Shown piece after piece: positions 17,851 to 24,760 of a stretch of DNA of 64,000 nt (position 1 is its first letter; each line of letters starts with the position of its first letter). The notes under the pieces are model-generated. The model did not search any database. It worked only from the letters and a program-made list of their open reading frames with translations, and was not told the origin of the DNA. Origin of the DNA: a virus; IMG/VR virus record IMGVR_UViG_3300031669_000003, positions 56,911 through 120,910 of that record; one strand, given 5' to 3'. A program made the position numbers and the translations under genes.

Positions 17851-19032
17851 TCACACTCCTTTCAGGATCTGGGTTTCAACGTCGGCCCCCTCGCCGGTCT
17901 CCGCATTCAGTAGTCCGACGCCGGCGACCTCGAATCCGGCTTCCTTTGCCCGTTCTTCGACTGCCTTCGCGGCGGCTACGATGTCCGACTCTTTGGCACT
18001 TCCACTTATGGTGATCAGGGCTGCTGTTTCGTAGGTGTGGTCTTCCTCGGGTCGGCGGCAATGGTCGCAGGGCACCGTGCAGTCGATCGTTCCGTGGTCG
18101 GTGAAGTGTTGCGTGCCGATTGTGAACGGGTGGGGTTTGATTCTGCTTCCCGGAAGTCCATCATCAGGTCCGGTGTAGTGTCTCATGAGGCGTTGGATCT
18201 TCAGGTTCTCAGGCATGGCGACTTCGTGTTTCAGGACGATCTCGAGGTCGTCTTCCTTCAGGTCGGGGAAGAAGGGCTTCATCCCGGCCGTTTTGCGCTT
18301 CTTGTCGAAGAGGTATCTGGCCAGTGGGTCGTTGGTGAAGATGTCCTTGCTGCACTTCTCCCTGCCCAGTGAGCAGGCCCACTCGAACGCCTTCTTGTCG
18401 TTGATGATGTGCGTGGCTCTCCGATACCGGCAGATCCATTTCGGACCGCCTCCTTTGTAGAGGTGCGAGATGAGCACGCCGGCGATCTCGGCACGCCCGA
18501 TGATCTTCACCTGGAGGCACGACTCCACGGCGTGGAGCAGCTGTTCCGGATCCATGTTAGGATCCATGACGGTGGGATTGTCGTAGTAGCCCATCCACCA
18601 TGAGTGGAAGGGCTCTGTTCCCCTGTACTCATCGAACCCATCAACCGGCGTGTTGCTTTCGATGGGGACAGCGTCACCCCAGCACCCACCGACGTCGAAT
18701 ACGATCCCGTGCTCGTTGGCGTACTCACGCATCCTTTGGAGCGCCCATTTTCCGATCTCGTCGTCTGCGTCGTCGCCTCCCCTCGGATCCCCGTCTTTCA
18801 GGCCGAGGGATCTCTCGAACGTGCTGAGGCAGTTCCCGAAGGAGCCTGGTGAATTGAGCGAGAAGTAGTCGGCGAGGATCTGCATCTCTCCGGTGATCTT
18901 GCAACTGTCACACGTTTCCAGAGTGTGCCTACCGTTCACCCATTTCATCTTGAGCCGCTTGTCCGGTGGTGTCTCGTGCATCCAGATCAGCGTGCTCGCG
19001 TTCAGGTGGTACTTCCTCAGGGGTACTCCCAT
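17851..19032 (-). CDS. hypothetical protein with two CxxC pairs
   Basis: 393 aa. CDSCKITG near residue 41 and CDHCRRPEEDH near 320 could bind one zinc. The middle contains GGCWGDAVP and HSWWMGYYDNP, rich in Trp and Gly. No known family. ATG 19032 is preceded by AAGGAG and lies 311 nt downstream of the 137-aa gene's start, within its 3' part. Product function unknown. Confidence 0.78.
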   Translation of the reverse strand: MGVPLRKYHLNASTLIWMHETPPDKRLKMKWVNGRHTLETCDSCKITGEMQILADYFSLNSPGSFGNCLSTFERSLGLKDGDPRGGDDADDEIGKWALQRMREYANEHGIVFDVGGCWGDAVPIESNTPVDGFDEYRGTEPFHSWWMGYYDNPTVMDPNMDPEQLLHAVESCLQVKIIGRAEIAGVLISHLYKGGGPKWICRYRRATHIINDKKAFEWACSLGREKCSKDIFTNDPLARYLFDKKRKTAGMKPFFPDLKEDDLEIVLKHEVAMPENLKIQRLMRHYTGPDDGLPGSRIKPHPFTIGTQHFTDHGTIDCTVPCDHCRRPEEDHTYETAALITISGSAKESDIVAAAKAVEERAKEAGFEVAGVGLLNAETGEGADVETQILKGV

Positions 19033-19342
19033 CGATCTGCTCCTTCACTCCATCGACCAGTTTGAATCCGGCGATTTTCTCGCACTCCTTCAACCACTCA
19101 TCGCACTCGAAGAACTCGACGTCGACGTCCATGTTCGCCAGGTGGCAGAGTTGGATGAGGATGAGGCAGACCGGTGCAGACGTGTTCTGCTTGTCAGTGC
19201 CCGGTCCGAAGGCCCTGTAGGCCTCGGTGAGAGCCTTGGATACGGCGAGCCCGTTACAGGCCCCATGAAAAATATAGAGGGCATCGGATGCGGCCTTGCG
19301 TTGCACGGCCGAGGATCCAGACGATATCAATTCCGTGGACAT
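18929..19342 (-). CDS. hypothetical protein overlapping the next gene
   Basis: 137 aa; AAGGAGG 5 nt before ATG 19342. The first ~100 residues look ordinary (SDALYIFHGACNGLAVSKAL, VCLILIQLCHLANMDVDVEF). The last ~35 are encoded in the 104 nt shared with the following gene in another frame and are polar and low in complexity, so they may be a tail that is tolerated rather than functional. No family recognised. Confidence 0.7.
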   Translation of the reverse strand: MSTELISSGSSAVQRKAASDALYIFHGACNGLAVSKALTEAYRAFGPGTDKQNTSAPVCLILIQLCHLANMDVDVEFFECDEWLKECEKIAGFKLVDGVKEQIDGSTPEEVPPEREHADLDARDTTGQAAQDEMGER

Positions 19343-19351
19343 GATTCCTCC

Positions 19352-19570
19352 TTAAGTCTGTCCCGACTGTGTCTCCAGTAAGACGCGGAGGGAGAAGAGG
19401 ATCATCTTTTGGTTGAGCAGGATGCTGATCTGCCCCAAGAGGATCTCTGCTGTAACGATGCTGGTGGAAGCGGATCCGAACGTGACCATCGCGGCGGTCT
19501 CTTTGATCTGGGCGATCCTCTCGTCGATCAGGGGGATGGCGCTTTTGAGTGTATCTAACGCCTCAGACAT
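19352..19570 (-). CDS. small hypothetical protein
   Basis: 72 aa, helical, with a hydrophobic middle (IVTAEILLGQISILLNQKMIL). ATG 19570 has GGAG 8 nt upstream. It could be a small helical-bundle or membrane-associated protein. It lies in the leftward operon between two other small genes. No family recognised. Confidence 0.7.
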   Translation of the reverse strand: MSEALDTLKSAIPLIDERIAQIKETAAMVTFGSASTSIVTAEILLGQISILLNQKMILFSLRVLLETQSGQT

Positions 19571-19601
19571 CAGAAAATCTCCTACTTAGATGCAGAGATT
19601 C

Positions 19602-19760
19602 CTAAGAGGAAGCGGGACCGTTTCCTTCGGGGTCGCACGAGACTTCGATTTTGTACCCATTGTCCAACTTGAACCACGGGAATCCGTCCGTGCCTACGCC
19701 AGTCTCGACGATCGTTCGGCCTTTCAAAGATTCCATGTATTTCTTCATGTTGTCGTTCAT
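19602..19760 (-). CDS. small hypothetical protein
   Basis: 52 aa from ATG 19760 with GAGGAAG just upstream; stop TAG at 19602. The sequence (KGRTIVETGVGTDGFPWFKL, NGYKIEVSCDPEGNGP) reads like a compact beta-rich phage protein. A competing 69-codon frame over the same DNA is Arg-rich and lacks a ribosome binding site, so this frame was chosen. Confidence 0.65.
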   Translation of the reverse strand: MNDNMKKYMESLKGRTIVETGVGTDGFPWFKLDNGYKIEVSCDPEGNGPASS

Positions 19761-19796
19761 CGTCTTCCTCGCACCAAACGGTTAGGTACAACGAGA

Positions 19797-19826
19797 GGGC
19801 GGAGCGCCCGATTGGACGCCCCGCCC
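19797..19826 (-). terminator. GC-rich intergenic hairpin after the Ubl gene
   Basis: GGGCGG at 19797-19802 pairs with CCGCCC at 19821-19826, and inner bases extend the stem to about 13 pairs with two wobbles around an AATC loop. It closely resembles the hairpin at 24008-24037, so both may be the same kind of processing or termination element. There is no T run. Confidence 0.45.
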
Positions 19827-19834
19827 ATGATTAC

Positions 19835-20089
19835 TTATCCCCTCGACTTGGAACTCGTCTTGAAGTAGATGTGATCACCGTCCTCGAGGACAGTGCTCTC
19901 GTCCATGATCTCGCCGTTGACCAGGGCGGCCATGTCGTTGGTGATATTCATCTCATCGGAAAACCGGAATCGGATCTGCTTGACGGTGACGATCTCTCCC
20001 TCATTGAGGGTGAGTTCGATCGGTTCCATGTCTTCCCCGAGATCGCTGTTGGGTTCCCGTTCGATCGTGATGACTCTTGTGAGATCCAC
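19835..20089 (-). CDS. ubiquitin-like (ThiS/MoaD-type beta-grasp) protein
   Basis: 84 aa from GTG 20089 with GGGAGGA upstream. The pattern IELTLNEGEIVTVKQIRF, then ALVNGEIMDESTVLEDGDHIYF is that of beta-grasp carriers (VNG...tvL.dGD.I.f in ThiS/MoaD). The chain ends in ...SKSRG with a terminal glycine, as needed for activation by an E1. It lies directly after the E1/ThiF gene and downstream of JAB and E2-like genes, which strengthens the call. It lacks the double Gly of ubiquitin. The conjugation target is unknown. Confidence 0.75.
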   Translation of the reverse strand: MDLTRVITIEREPNSDLGEDMEPIELTLNEGEIVTVKQIRFRFSDEMNITNDMAALVNGEIMDESTVLEDGDHIYFKTSSKSRG

Positions 20090-20795
20090 GGCTCCTCCCT
20101 TTCGTAACGAGGGACTTCTGAAGAAGGGGAATCATCTTCCCCGTTCTTGTGTCCACACGGATTTCGTTGATCGATGGCTTGGCCTTCGATAGCACATGAT
20201 GAACGAGGATTTCCATGGCTACCGCCGTTGCCTTGTTGGCCAGAGCCGTCTGAGGCCCCGACTCGAGGCATCCTCCCTCGCCCGGAAGCGGATCCTTATC
20301 CGCGAGGATTTCCGGTGCGATGTGGGAGACTTTCGGAAGTATGTTGCGTCCGCTTTTACGGACGTATGCTTGCGCCTGGCCGCCGTGATTGTCGTTCCCT
20401 CCGACGACATAGATGGCGTTCTTTTTACGGGCTACCTCGGTCTCGAGGAATACCCTTACACCGTCTCTGTCGACACATCCGAGGAACAGATAGCATCTAT
20501 CGATCCAGAGCGACCTATGCTTCTCCAGGGTTTCGTGGTTGAGGTACTCAGGCACGGCATGGATCATGACGTGGCCATCCAGGTCGAACCGTTCCTTGGC
20601 CATCGTTGCGATCATGATGGCCTTGTTCTTTCCGATAGCCGACGGGAAGAACTGCCTGGTCAGATTATTCAGTTCGACCGAATCTCCATCGATGACGTAA
20701 AGAGACGACTTCTTCTCAAGGGAGAGTAGATACCTGATGATGTCTTCCCACAGATGGTAGGTGATTCCACCTGCTCCAAGGATCGCTACTTTCAT
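20001..20795 (-). CDS. E1-like activating enzyme (ThiF/MoeB family)
   Basis: 264 aa from ATG 20795, overlapping the JAB stop as ATGA. It has the Rossmann nucleotide site VAILGAGG (3-10), acidic DGD at 36-38, NNLTRQFF (43-50, with the conserved Arg), lysines 56-58, FLGCVDRDGVR (105-114) and a candidate catalytic Cys176 in GEGGCLESGPQTALAN. These are the parts of ThiF/E1 enzymes that adenylate the C-terminus of a ubiquitin-like protein. The last ~29 residues are Arg/Ser/His-rich and overlap the Ubl gene by 89 nt in another frame. Confidence 0.87.
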   Translation of the reverse strand: MKVAILGAGGITYHLWEDIIRYLLSLEKKSSLYVIDGDSVELNNLTRQFFPSAIGKNKAIMIATMAKERFDLDGHVMIHAVPEYLNHETLEKHRSLWIDRCYLFLGCVDRDGVRVFLETEVARKKNAIYVVGGNDNHGGQAQAYVRKSGRNILPKVSHIAPEILADKDPLPGEGGCLESGPQTALANKATAVAMEILVHHVLSKAKPSINEIRVDTRTGKMIPLLQKSLVTKGRSRGSHKSHHDRTGTQQRSRGRHGTDRTHPQ

Positions 20796-21928
20796 TGTCT
20801 CTCCTTCGAGTCGAAGTCCGGATCCGCATCCATGTCGTCGATCATGAAGTCGATCTGCTCGCTGATGGCTATATCCAGTTCCTCGAGATGTTCCATGGGA
20901 GCGATCGTTGAGAGGATCTCCACGAACCTGTCGTAGCAACCGTGTTCCACGAAATACGTGGCGAAGACGCGCAGGACATCGTCGTGTGTCCCGTCTGCTG
21001 GTGGCCTGATCCCGGTCTGGGTGAACGTGAATATCCTCTCGTGGGGCTTCTCGGTTTTGGGGAGGTCAGCCGACATCTTTTTGACCGAATGCACCTTGAA
21101 CTTGTCCGTGGCCAGTTCCGTCGCCTCTTCTTCGGTCTCGGTCCAGTAGACGACGTTGCCGGTGCGCTTGCTCAGGAGGAGGAATCCCGTCTTTTTACTC
21201 CTGACTTCTTCCAGCGGAAGGATCCTCTCCATGAACCATCGGTACTCTTCGTCAGTGACGCGGTGGCTCGTGACCGATTCCGTAATCTTATTGATGCGGA
21301 TGTCATGGCGTTCGCCCGCACCGGTGATGGATCCTACGATGGACGGGGTATCATGATTCAGGTTTCCGATGACGATATAGATTCCCTCGCTCTCCATCTC
21401 GTTTTCGTCGTCGGTTCTCGAGAATCCGGCTCCGAACGCGCCATGGGAATGGATGGTTCCCGAGTGTCTGCCCTCGTAGCAGTATTCCAGATAGGCCGAT
21501 CCGATGATCCCGAACTTAGCCCGATCGAGGACGTAGGACTGGTGCTCCATATCCCACTTGAGAATGACGATCATCTCGGACTTATAGTCCTCGTAGGCTC
21601 TTCTGAAGATCCCCACGACTCTCGCAATGATGCTCATCGGGATGGGATGGATATGCTTGATGAAGAATCCAGGGTGGATCTTCCTCAGGGACGGGGCGAC
21701 GTTCACGGGTCTGACTACGTGGAACTCGGCGGCTCTGTCCGGTCCTCCCACGTGCATGACCTTATAGATGCCGTCGTTTCCCGCCACGTAGGCGAAGTGT
21801 TTCTTGGACTGCTCAATGGCGTCCTGCACCGTTGTGTATGGACGCTCGTAGAGGTCGTCCAAAGATACTTGTCTGGGCGTTCTCGAAGACGAATCCGATT
21901 TCGGTATTGTCCTTTGCTGCTGCTGCAT
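20792..21928 (-). CDS. JAB/JAMM-domain isopeptidase
   Basis: 378 aa from ATG 21928 (TTGGAG site 6 nt upstream). A JAMM metalloprotease motif is clear: His160-Ser-His162 ... Ser170..Asp173 in TIHSHGAFGAGFSRTDDE. JAB enzymes cut ubiquitin-like proteins from targets or trim their tails. The fold occupies about residues 95-190; the rest is unassigned. Between the E2-like/107-aa genes and the E1 gene it matches protein A of the PRTRC cassette and the deubiquitinase slot of other bacterial Ubl operons. The start overlaps the previous gene by 116 nt. Confidence 0.85.
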   Translation of the reverse strand: MQQQQRTIPKSDSSSRTPRQVSLDDLYERPYTTVQDAIEQSKKHFAYVAGNDGIYKVMHVGGPDRAAEFHVVRPVNVAPSLRKIHPGFFIKHIHPIPMSIIARVVGIFRRAYEDYKSEMIVILKWDMEHQSYVLDRAKFGIIGSAYLEYCYEGRHSGTIHSHGAFGAGFSRTDDENEMESEGIYIVIGNLNHDTPSIVGSITGAGERHDIRINKITESVTSHRVTDEEYRWFMERILPLEEVRSKKTGFLLLSKRTGNVVYWTETEEEATELATDKFKVHSVKKMSADLPKTEKPHERIFTFTQTGIRPPADGTHDDVLRVFATYFVEHGCYDRFVEILSTIAPMEHLEELDIAISEQIDFMIDDMDADPDFDSKERQ

Positions 21929-22136
21929 TCGAGACTCCAATCATTTCCTTGATGATCTCTATAGCCCCGACCTCCTCGAGACGTTTGATGAACCTGTCGC
22001 GGGCTACGGGATAATGTTTGCCGGTATCGGTCTTCTTCACGGCATCAAGTAGAGACTCGATCCTGTTTCTCGGTTCGGTCCAGATGGTCGCATTTTTGAG
22101 TCTCATAATGCAATTCTCGAATTCGATATAGTTCAT
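21813..22136 (-). CDS. small protein inside the Ubl cassette
   Basis: 107 aa; ATG 22136 overlaps the E2-like stop as ATGA. The N-terminal ~80 residues are helical (RIESLLDAVKKTDTGKHY, RFIKRLEEVGAIEIIKEMIG). The last ~35 overlap the JAB gene in a different frame. No family recognised. Its place between E2-like and JAB genes suggests an accessory or adaptor role, which is inference only. Confidence 0.7.
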   Translation of the reverse strand: MNYIEFENCIMRLKNATIWTEPRNRIESLLDAVKKTDTGKHYPVARDRFIKRLEEVGAIEIIKEMIGVSNAAAAKDNTEIGFVFENAQTSIFGRPLRASIHNGAGRH

Positions 22137-22819
22137 TTAGCCCTCTCCACCAGTTTCCCGAATGTCTCGGTCTGGACCCACGTGAGACTCGTGATATCAC
22201 TCCACTCCTTGCCAGCGTCCTTGGTCCATTTCGCCCAGCACTCGAAAGTGTCAACGGGTTTTTCGATCGGACCCTTTCCTTCCACCATTTCTGCTGGAAG
22301 ATTGTCGATACCGCCTTTTAGATGATCGCTGTGGGCGGACTTGTTGACCCAGGTAACGATCTTCGAGACGATCTCTGAGATCGGACCGGACCTTCCAACC
22401 TCGCTTACGAATCCGGTGCCCATGCACATTTCTCCGTCGAGACTGATATTCGGAAGTGGGACAATATATAGCGGGTCGTAGAAGTTGTGGATCTGGTTCA
22501 TTGCGAACCGGAGATAGTAATTCACGATGAGATCGCCGGTGAACACAAAGGCGAAGACACGCCACGGAATCGCGATGGTATAGAACTTTCTCCCGTATTT
22601 GAGGACCTGCTTCTCGGGAGGTCGTTGGACGAAGTAGAGAGTTTTGTTCGTATTCTTCTTGAAGACGATAGTTCCGTACGGCAGGATCGGGGTCTCTATG
22701 TTCTTGATCTGGAGCGCCTTTATGGCGTCTTCGATGGACACCGTCTTTCCGCGGGTAATGGTGAGCTGTCTCACGGTGTCATCCGGGCAGAAGAGAACGT
22801 AGCTGCCTTCATCGAGCAT
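22133..22819 (-). CDS. E2-like protein (PRTRC protein B type)
   Basis: 228 aa. After predicted strands (YTIAIPWRVFAFVFTGDLIV) comes PLPNISLDGEMCMGTG (121-136), which parallels the E2 signature 'HPNI...G.iCl' and the corresponding stretch of PRTRC protein B. Cys132 would be the thioester-forming residue. With E1, JAB and Ubl genes directly downstream the assignment is well supported by context, though overall similarity to E2s cannot be measured by eye. The start at 22819 lies within the reverse transcriptase gene (49-nt overlap). Confidence 0.65.
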   Translation of the reverse strand: MLDEGSYVLFCPDDTVRQLTITRGKTVSIEDAIKALQIKNIETPILPYGTIVFKKNTNKTLYFVQRPPEKQVLKYGRKFYTIAIPWRVFAFVFTGDLIVNYYLRFAMNQIHNFYDPLYIVPLPNISLDGEMCMGTGFVSEVGRSGPISEIVSKIVTWVNKSAHSDHLKGGIDNLPAEMVEGKGPIEKPVDTFECWAKWTKDAGKEWSDITSLTWVQTETFGKLVERAK

Positions 22820-23823
22820 GTAAGATTCTCCAACTCATCAAACTTTGCCTTCAGAGCCGCCCCCTTGTTCTGGTCGAGACTGGTGATGAACGCGATCCTG
22901 CCTTTCCACTGATCCATCGGGACCGGGATGATGGCCTTCTTTCTTTTCGCTTTATTGAGGATTTTTCTCGCCTCCTGATTCAAACCGAGAAGTGTGACCA
23001 GGCCGTCCTTCTTTTCGATTCCCTGGGCCTGCCTGATCTGTTTTCTGAACTCGTTGTCGAGATAAAAACCTGCGGGTACTATGGCCGCCCGCAGGTCCGT
23101 GATCGCGTTGTGGAGGTCTGCTCTCATTGATCTCCAGTACGATCTTTTAGGTCCGATCTTGTCGTTGATCTGCACCCCGCAGACGATGAGCCGGGCCGGC
23201 TTATGGTGAAATCTCGTTTTGTTTTCGTTGATCTCGAATCCTTCGGACTCGAGGATGTAGCGCACCTGGTAGAGGAGTTTCCAGACTTCTCTGGAATCGC
23301 ACCCGAAGGTGAGGTTGTCGCAGTACGCGCTGAACACGACAGGGCAATGATGTTCTCTGTTCCAACGGATGATGAGTCCACGGATAAGGGAGACGATTCG
23401 TTTCATGGCGACCGACGACAGGAATGGACTTGTCGGCGCCCCTTGCGGGAGAGCCTTTTTCCCGTCGATCATGTCGAAGCAGGTGTCCTTGATCTCGTCG
23501 ATGAGCCACTTCGGAGCCCTCTCGTAGGAGAGAGACTCCTCCACGTGGTGTTCCAAGACCGAATGGAAGAAATCGCTGATATCGATTTTCAGAATGCAGT
23601 CCGGTGAACGTAACGTCCCATCGGCTTGCTTGAGCAGGAGGGCCTTGGCGTTGGTCCTTACGGACCGGCCCCGCATGTAGGCGTGGATGTGGTATCCCGG
23701 GTGGATCTTTAGGCGTTTGAGCCATCCCAGGATTTCGAGCTGTTTCTTCTTCAGCTTCGCATCCGGAATCCTGATCTCCCGGAATCCCCCACCTCGTTTC
23801 TGAATCTTGACGATCTGGTACAT
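22771..23823 (-). CDS. retron-type reverse transcriptase with altered YxDD box
   Basis: 350 aa. RT motifs in order: GRSVRTNA (52-59), LKIDISDFFHSV (78-89, catalytic Asp81), LPQGAPTSPFLSS (125-137), FSAYCDNLTFG (164-174), GFEINENKT (195-203), and IVCGVQIN (213-220) in place of the retron VTG motif. LPQGAPTSP is characteristic of retron and related defence RTs rather than of diversity-generating RTs. The active-site box is YCDN instead of YADD, so the second metal-binding Asp is Asn. RBS AAGGGGGAG precedes ATG 23823. It heads the Ubl cassette and overlaps the E2-like gene. Confidence 0.9.
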   Translation of the reverse strand: MYQIVKIQKRGGGFREIRIPDAKLKKKQLEILGWLKRLKIHPGYHIHAYMRGRSVRTNAKALLLKQADGTLRSPDCILKIDISDFFHSVLEHHVEESLSYERAPKWLIDEIKDTCFDMIDGKKALPQGAPTSPFLSSVAMKRIVSLIRGLIIRWNREHHCPVVFSAYCDNLTFGCDSREVWKLLYQVRYILESEGFEINENKTRFHHKPARLIVCGVQINDKIGPKRSYWRSMRADLHNAITDLRAAIVPAGFYLDNEFRKQIRQAQGIEKKDGLVTLLGLNQEARKILNKAKRKKAIIPVPMDQWKGRIAFITSLDQNKGAALKAKFDELENLTCSMKAATFSSARMTP

Positions 23824-24054
23824 GTCTCCCCCTTAGAGCGCAGCGATGAGCGCACGCAGGACCGTGAGAATCACGCCAGCCTCCTTTCTGAGAAACGTAC
23901 GAAAACCCATAGGGCTGGAGAGGGAGCCAGCACGTGGCCGGCTCCCTCTCCAATGTGTGGAGGAGTAGTTTTATTAGACTCTCTCGGGTAAAAGGCCAGA
24001 GAGAGTAGGGGCGGAGCCCATTGCTGGACCCCGCCCCATGGTGATCGCGGAGGA
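23824..24054 (-). ncRNA. hairpin-rich leader of the reverse transcriptase (candidate retron-like RNA)
   Basis: 231 nt without a normal-sized gene. Three strong hairpins lie in it: 24008-24037 (GGGGCGG/CCGCCCC plus inner pairs), 23978-24006 (ACTCTCTC/GAGAGAGT) and 23917-23951 (GGAGAGGGAGCC/GGCTCCCTCTCC, 12 perfect pairs). Retrons carry their msr-msd RNA just upstream of the RT, so this is where one would look. Near the RT, AAAGGAGG at about 23885 precedes a GTG that opens a 13-codon hydrophobic peptide ending at TAA about 10 nt before the RT start; it could be a leader peptide. Terminators are an alternative reading. Confidence 0.45.
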
Positions 24055-24594
24055 CTATGCCTCCTCTTCCTCGTCGTCGTCTTCCTCTTCCTCGTCGGTC
24101 GGATCGGCGGGCTTTTCCTCGCCTTTCTCGTCCTTCTCCTCGTCCCGCTTCTCGAATTCCTTCTCGAGTTTCTCGAATCTGCGGCGGATCTTCTTCGCCT
24201 GTTTGTCCGAGACCTCGTGGTCGAGGTGGTCCTCGATGTAGTCGATGACCTCTTCCGGGTTGGCGGGGATGGCTGCGGGCAGGTCCTTCGGATCGAGATC
24301 TTTCGGGATCTTGACGAAGGGGGCCGCCGTCAGCACGGCCGCTAAGCCGGCTCCTCGGAGCTGGTGGTTCTTGAAGTTCGCGCCGTCCTCGTTCTCGAAT
24401 TCCTGAACGCGGGAAACCGCGTCTTCGGATGCCTCGAAGGGGGCGTCGGAGTCGGCCATGGCGGATCTGATGGCCAAGCCAAGGGCCAGGCCGGTTGCTC
24501 CACCGATTCCGATCGTGAGACCGACCGCGACAGGACTCATCTCCTCGCGGTCTTCTTCGGTACGACTGTTCCTGTAGGAAATCACTCTCGCCAT
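24055..24594 (-). CDS. membrane-associated protein with very acidic C-terminus
   Basis: 179 aa; GGAGGAG before ATG 24594. Residues ~21-44 (VAVGLTIGIGGATGLALGLA) could span a membrane. The C-terminal ~50 residues are charged coiled-coil (FEKLEKEFEKRDEEKDEKGE) ending in an almost pure Asp/Glu run. It is the first gene of the leftward block at the divergent junction. No family recognised; acidic tails are seen in DNA mimics and scaffolds, but nothing here decides. Confidence 0.75.
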   Translation of the reverse strand: MARVISYRNSRTEEDREEMSPVAVGLTIGIGGATGLALGLAIRSAMADSDAPFEASEDAVSRVQEFENEDGANFKNHQLRGAGLAAVLTAAPFVKIPKDLDPKDLPAAIPANPEEVIDYIEDHLDHEVSDKQAKKIRRRFEKLEKEFEKRDEEKDEKGEEKPADPTDEEEEDDDEEEEA

Positions 24595-24675
24595 CTTACT
24601 ACTCCTCCAAAGATGGCCTCGTATCGGACCGTAAAGTTCTCATGGATCTCCATGAGTACGGTCCGCTTCATTCTT

Positions 24676-24685
24676 CTTATGACAC
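24676..24685 (-). promoter_or_regulatory. leftward promoter motif (TGTCATAAG)
   Basis: On the minus strand this reads GTGTCATAAG, 82 nt before the start of the 179-aa gene. The same element occurs before leftward genes at 37790, 54656, 56320 (TATAAG variant) and 58121. It looks like an extended -10 (TGnCATAAG) with an A-rich region where -35 should be. Confidence 0.5.
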
Positions 24686-24726
24686 AGCCGTACTCCGTTT
24701 TTGATGGCCTTCGGATCGGTGGATGG

Positions 24727-24732
24727 TATACT
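24727..24732 (+). promoter_or_regulatory. rightward -10-like element TATACT
   Basis: TATACT lies 29 nt before the ATG of the first rightward virion gene. The -35 region is poor (TTGATG at 24701 with a 20-nt spacer). The element recurs at 27597, 37586, 37840 and 60163, and as TATCCT at 41417 and 58165. Confidence 0.45.
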
Positions 24733-24760
24733 TTCTCAAGGAGCAGGAAGAGGAGGATTC

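Noticed and set aside
19582-19791. 69-codon frame overlapping the 52-aa gene
   Set aside because: Arg-rich and without a ribosome binding site, whereas the 52-aa frame has GAGGAAG and normal protein-like sequence.
22771-23823. Diversity-generating retroelement
   Set aside because: The RT has the LPQGAPTSP motif of retron-like enzymes, not the SQ-type motif of DGR RTs, and I found no Avd gene or template/variable repeat pair nearby.
24676-24685. CTTATGACAC read as a rightward -35/-10 element
   Set aside because: The motif also precedes leftward genes with no rightward gene (54656, 56320) and reads as a -10 on the minus strand, so it was assigned leftward.
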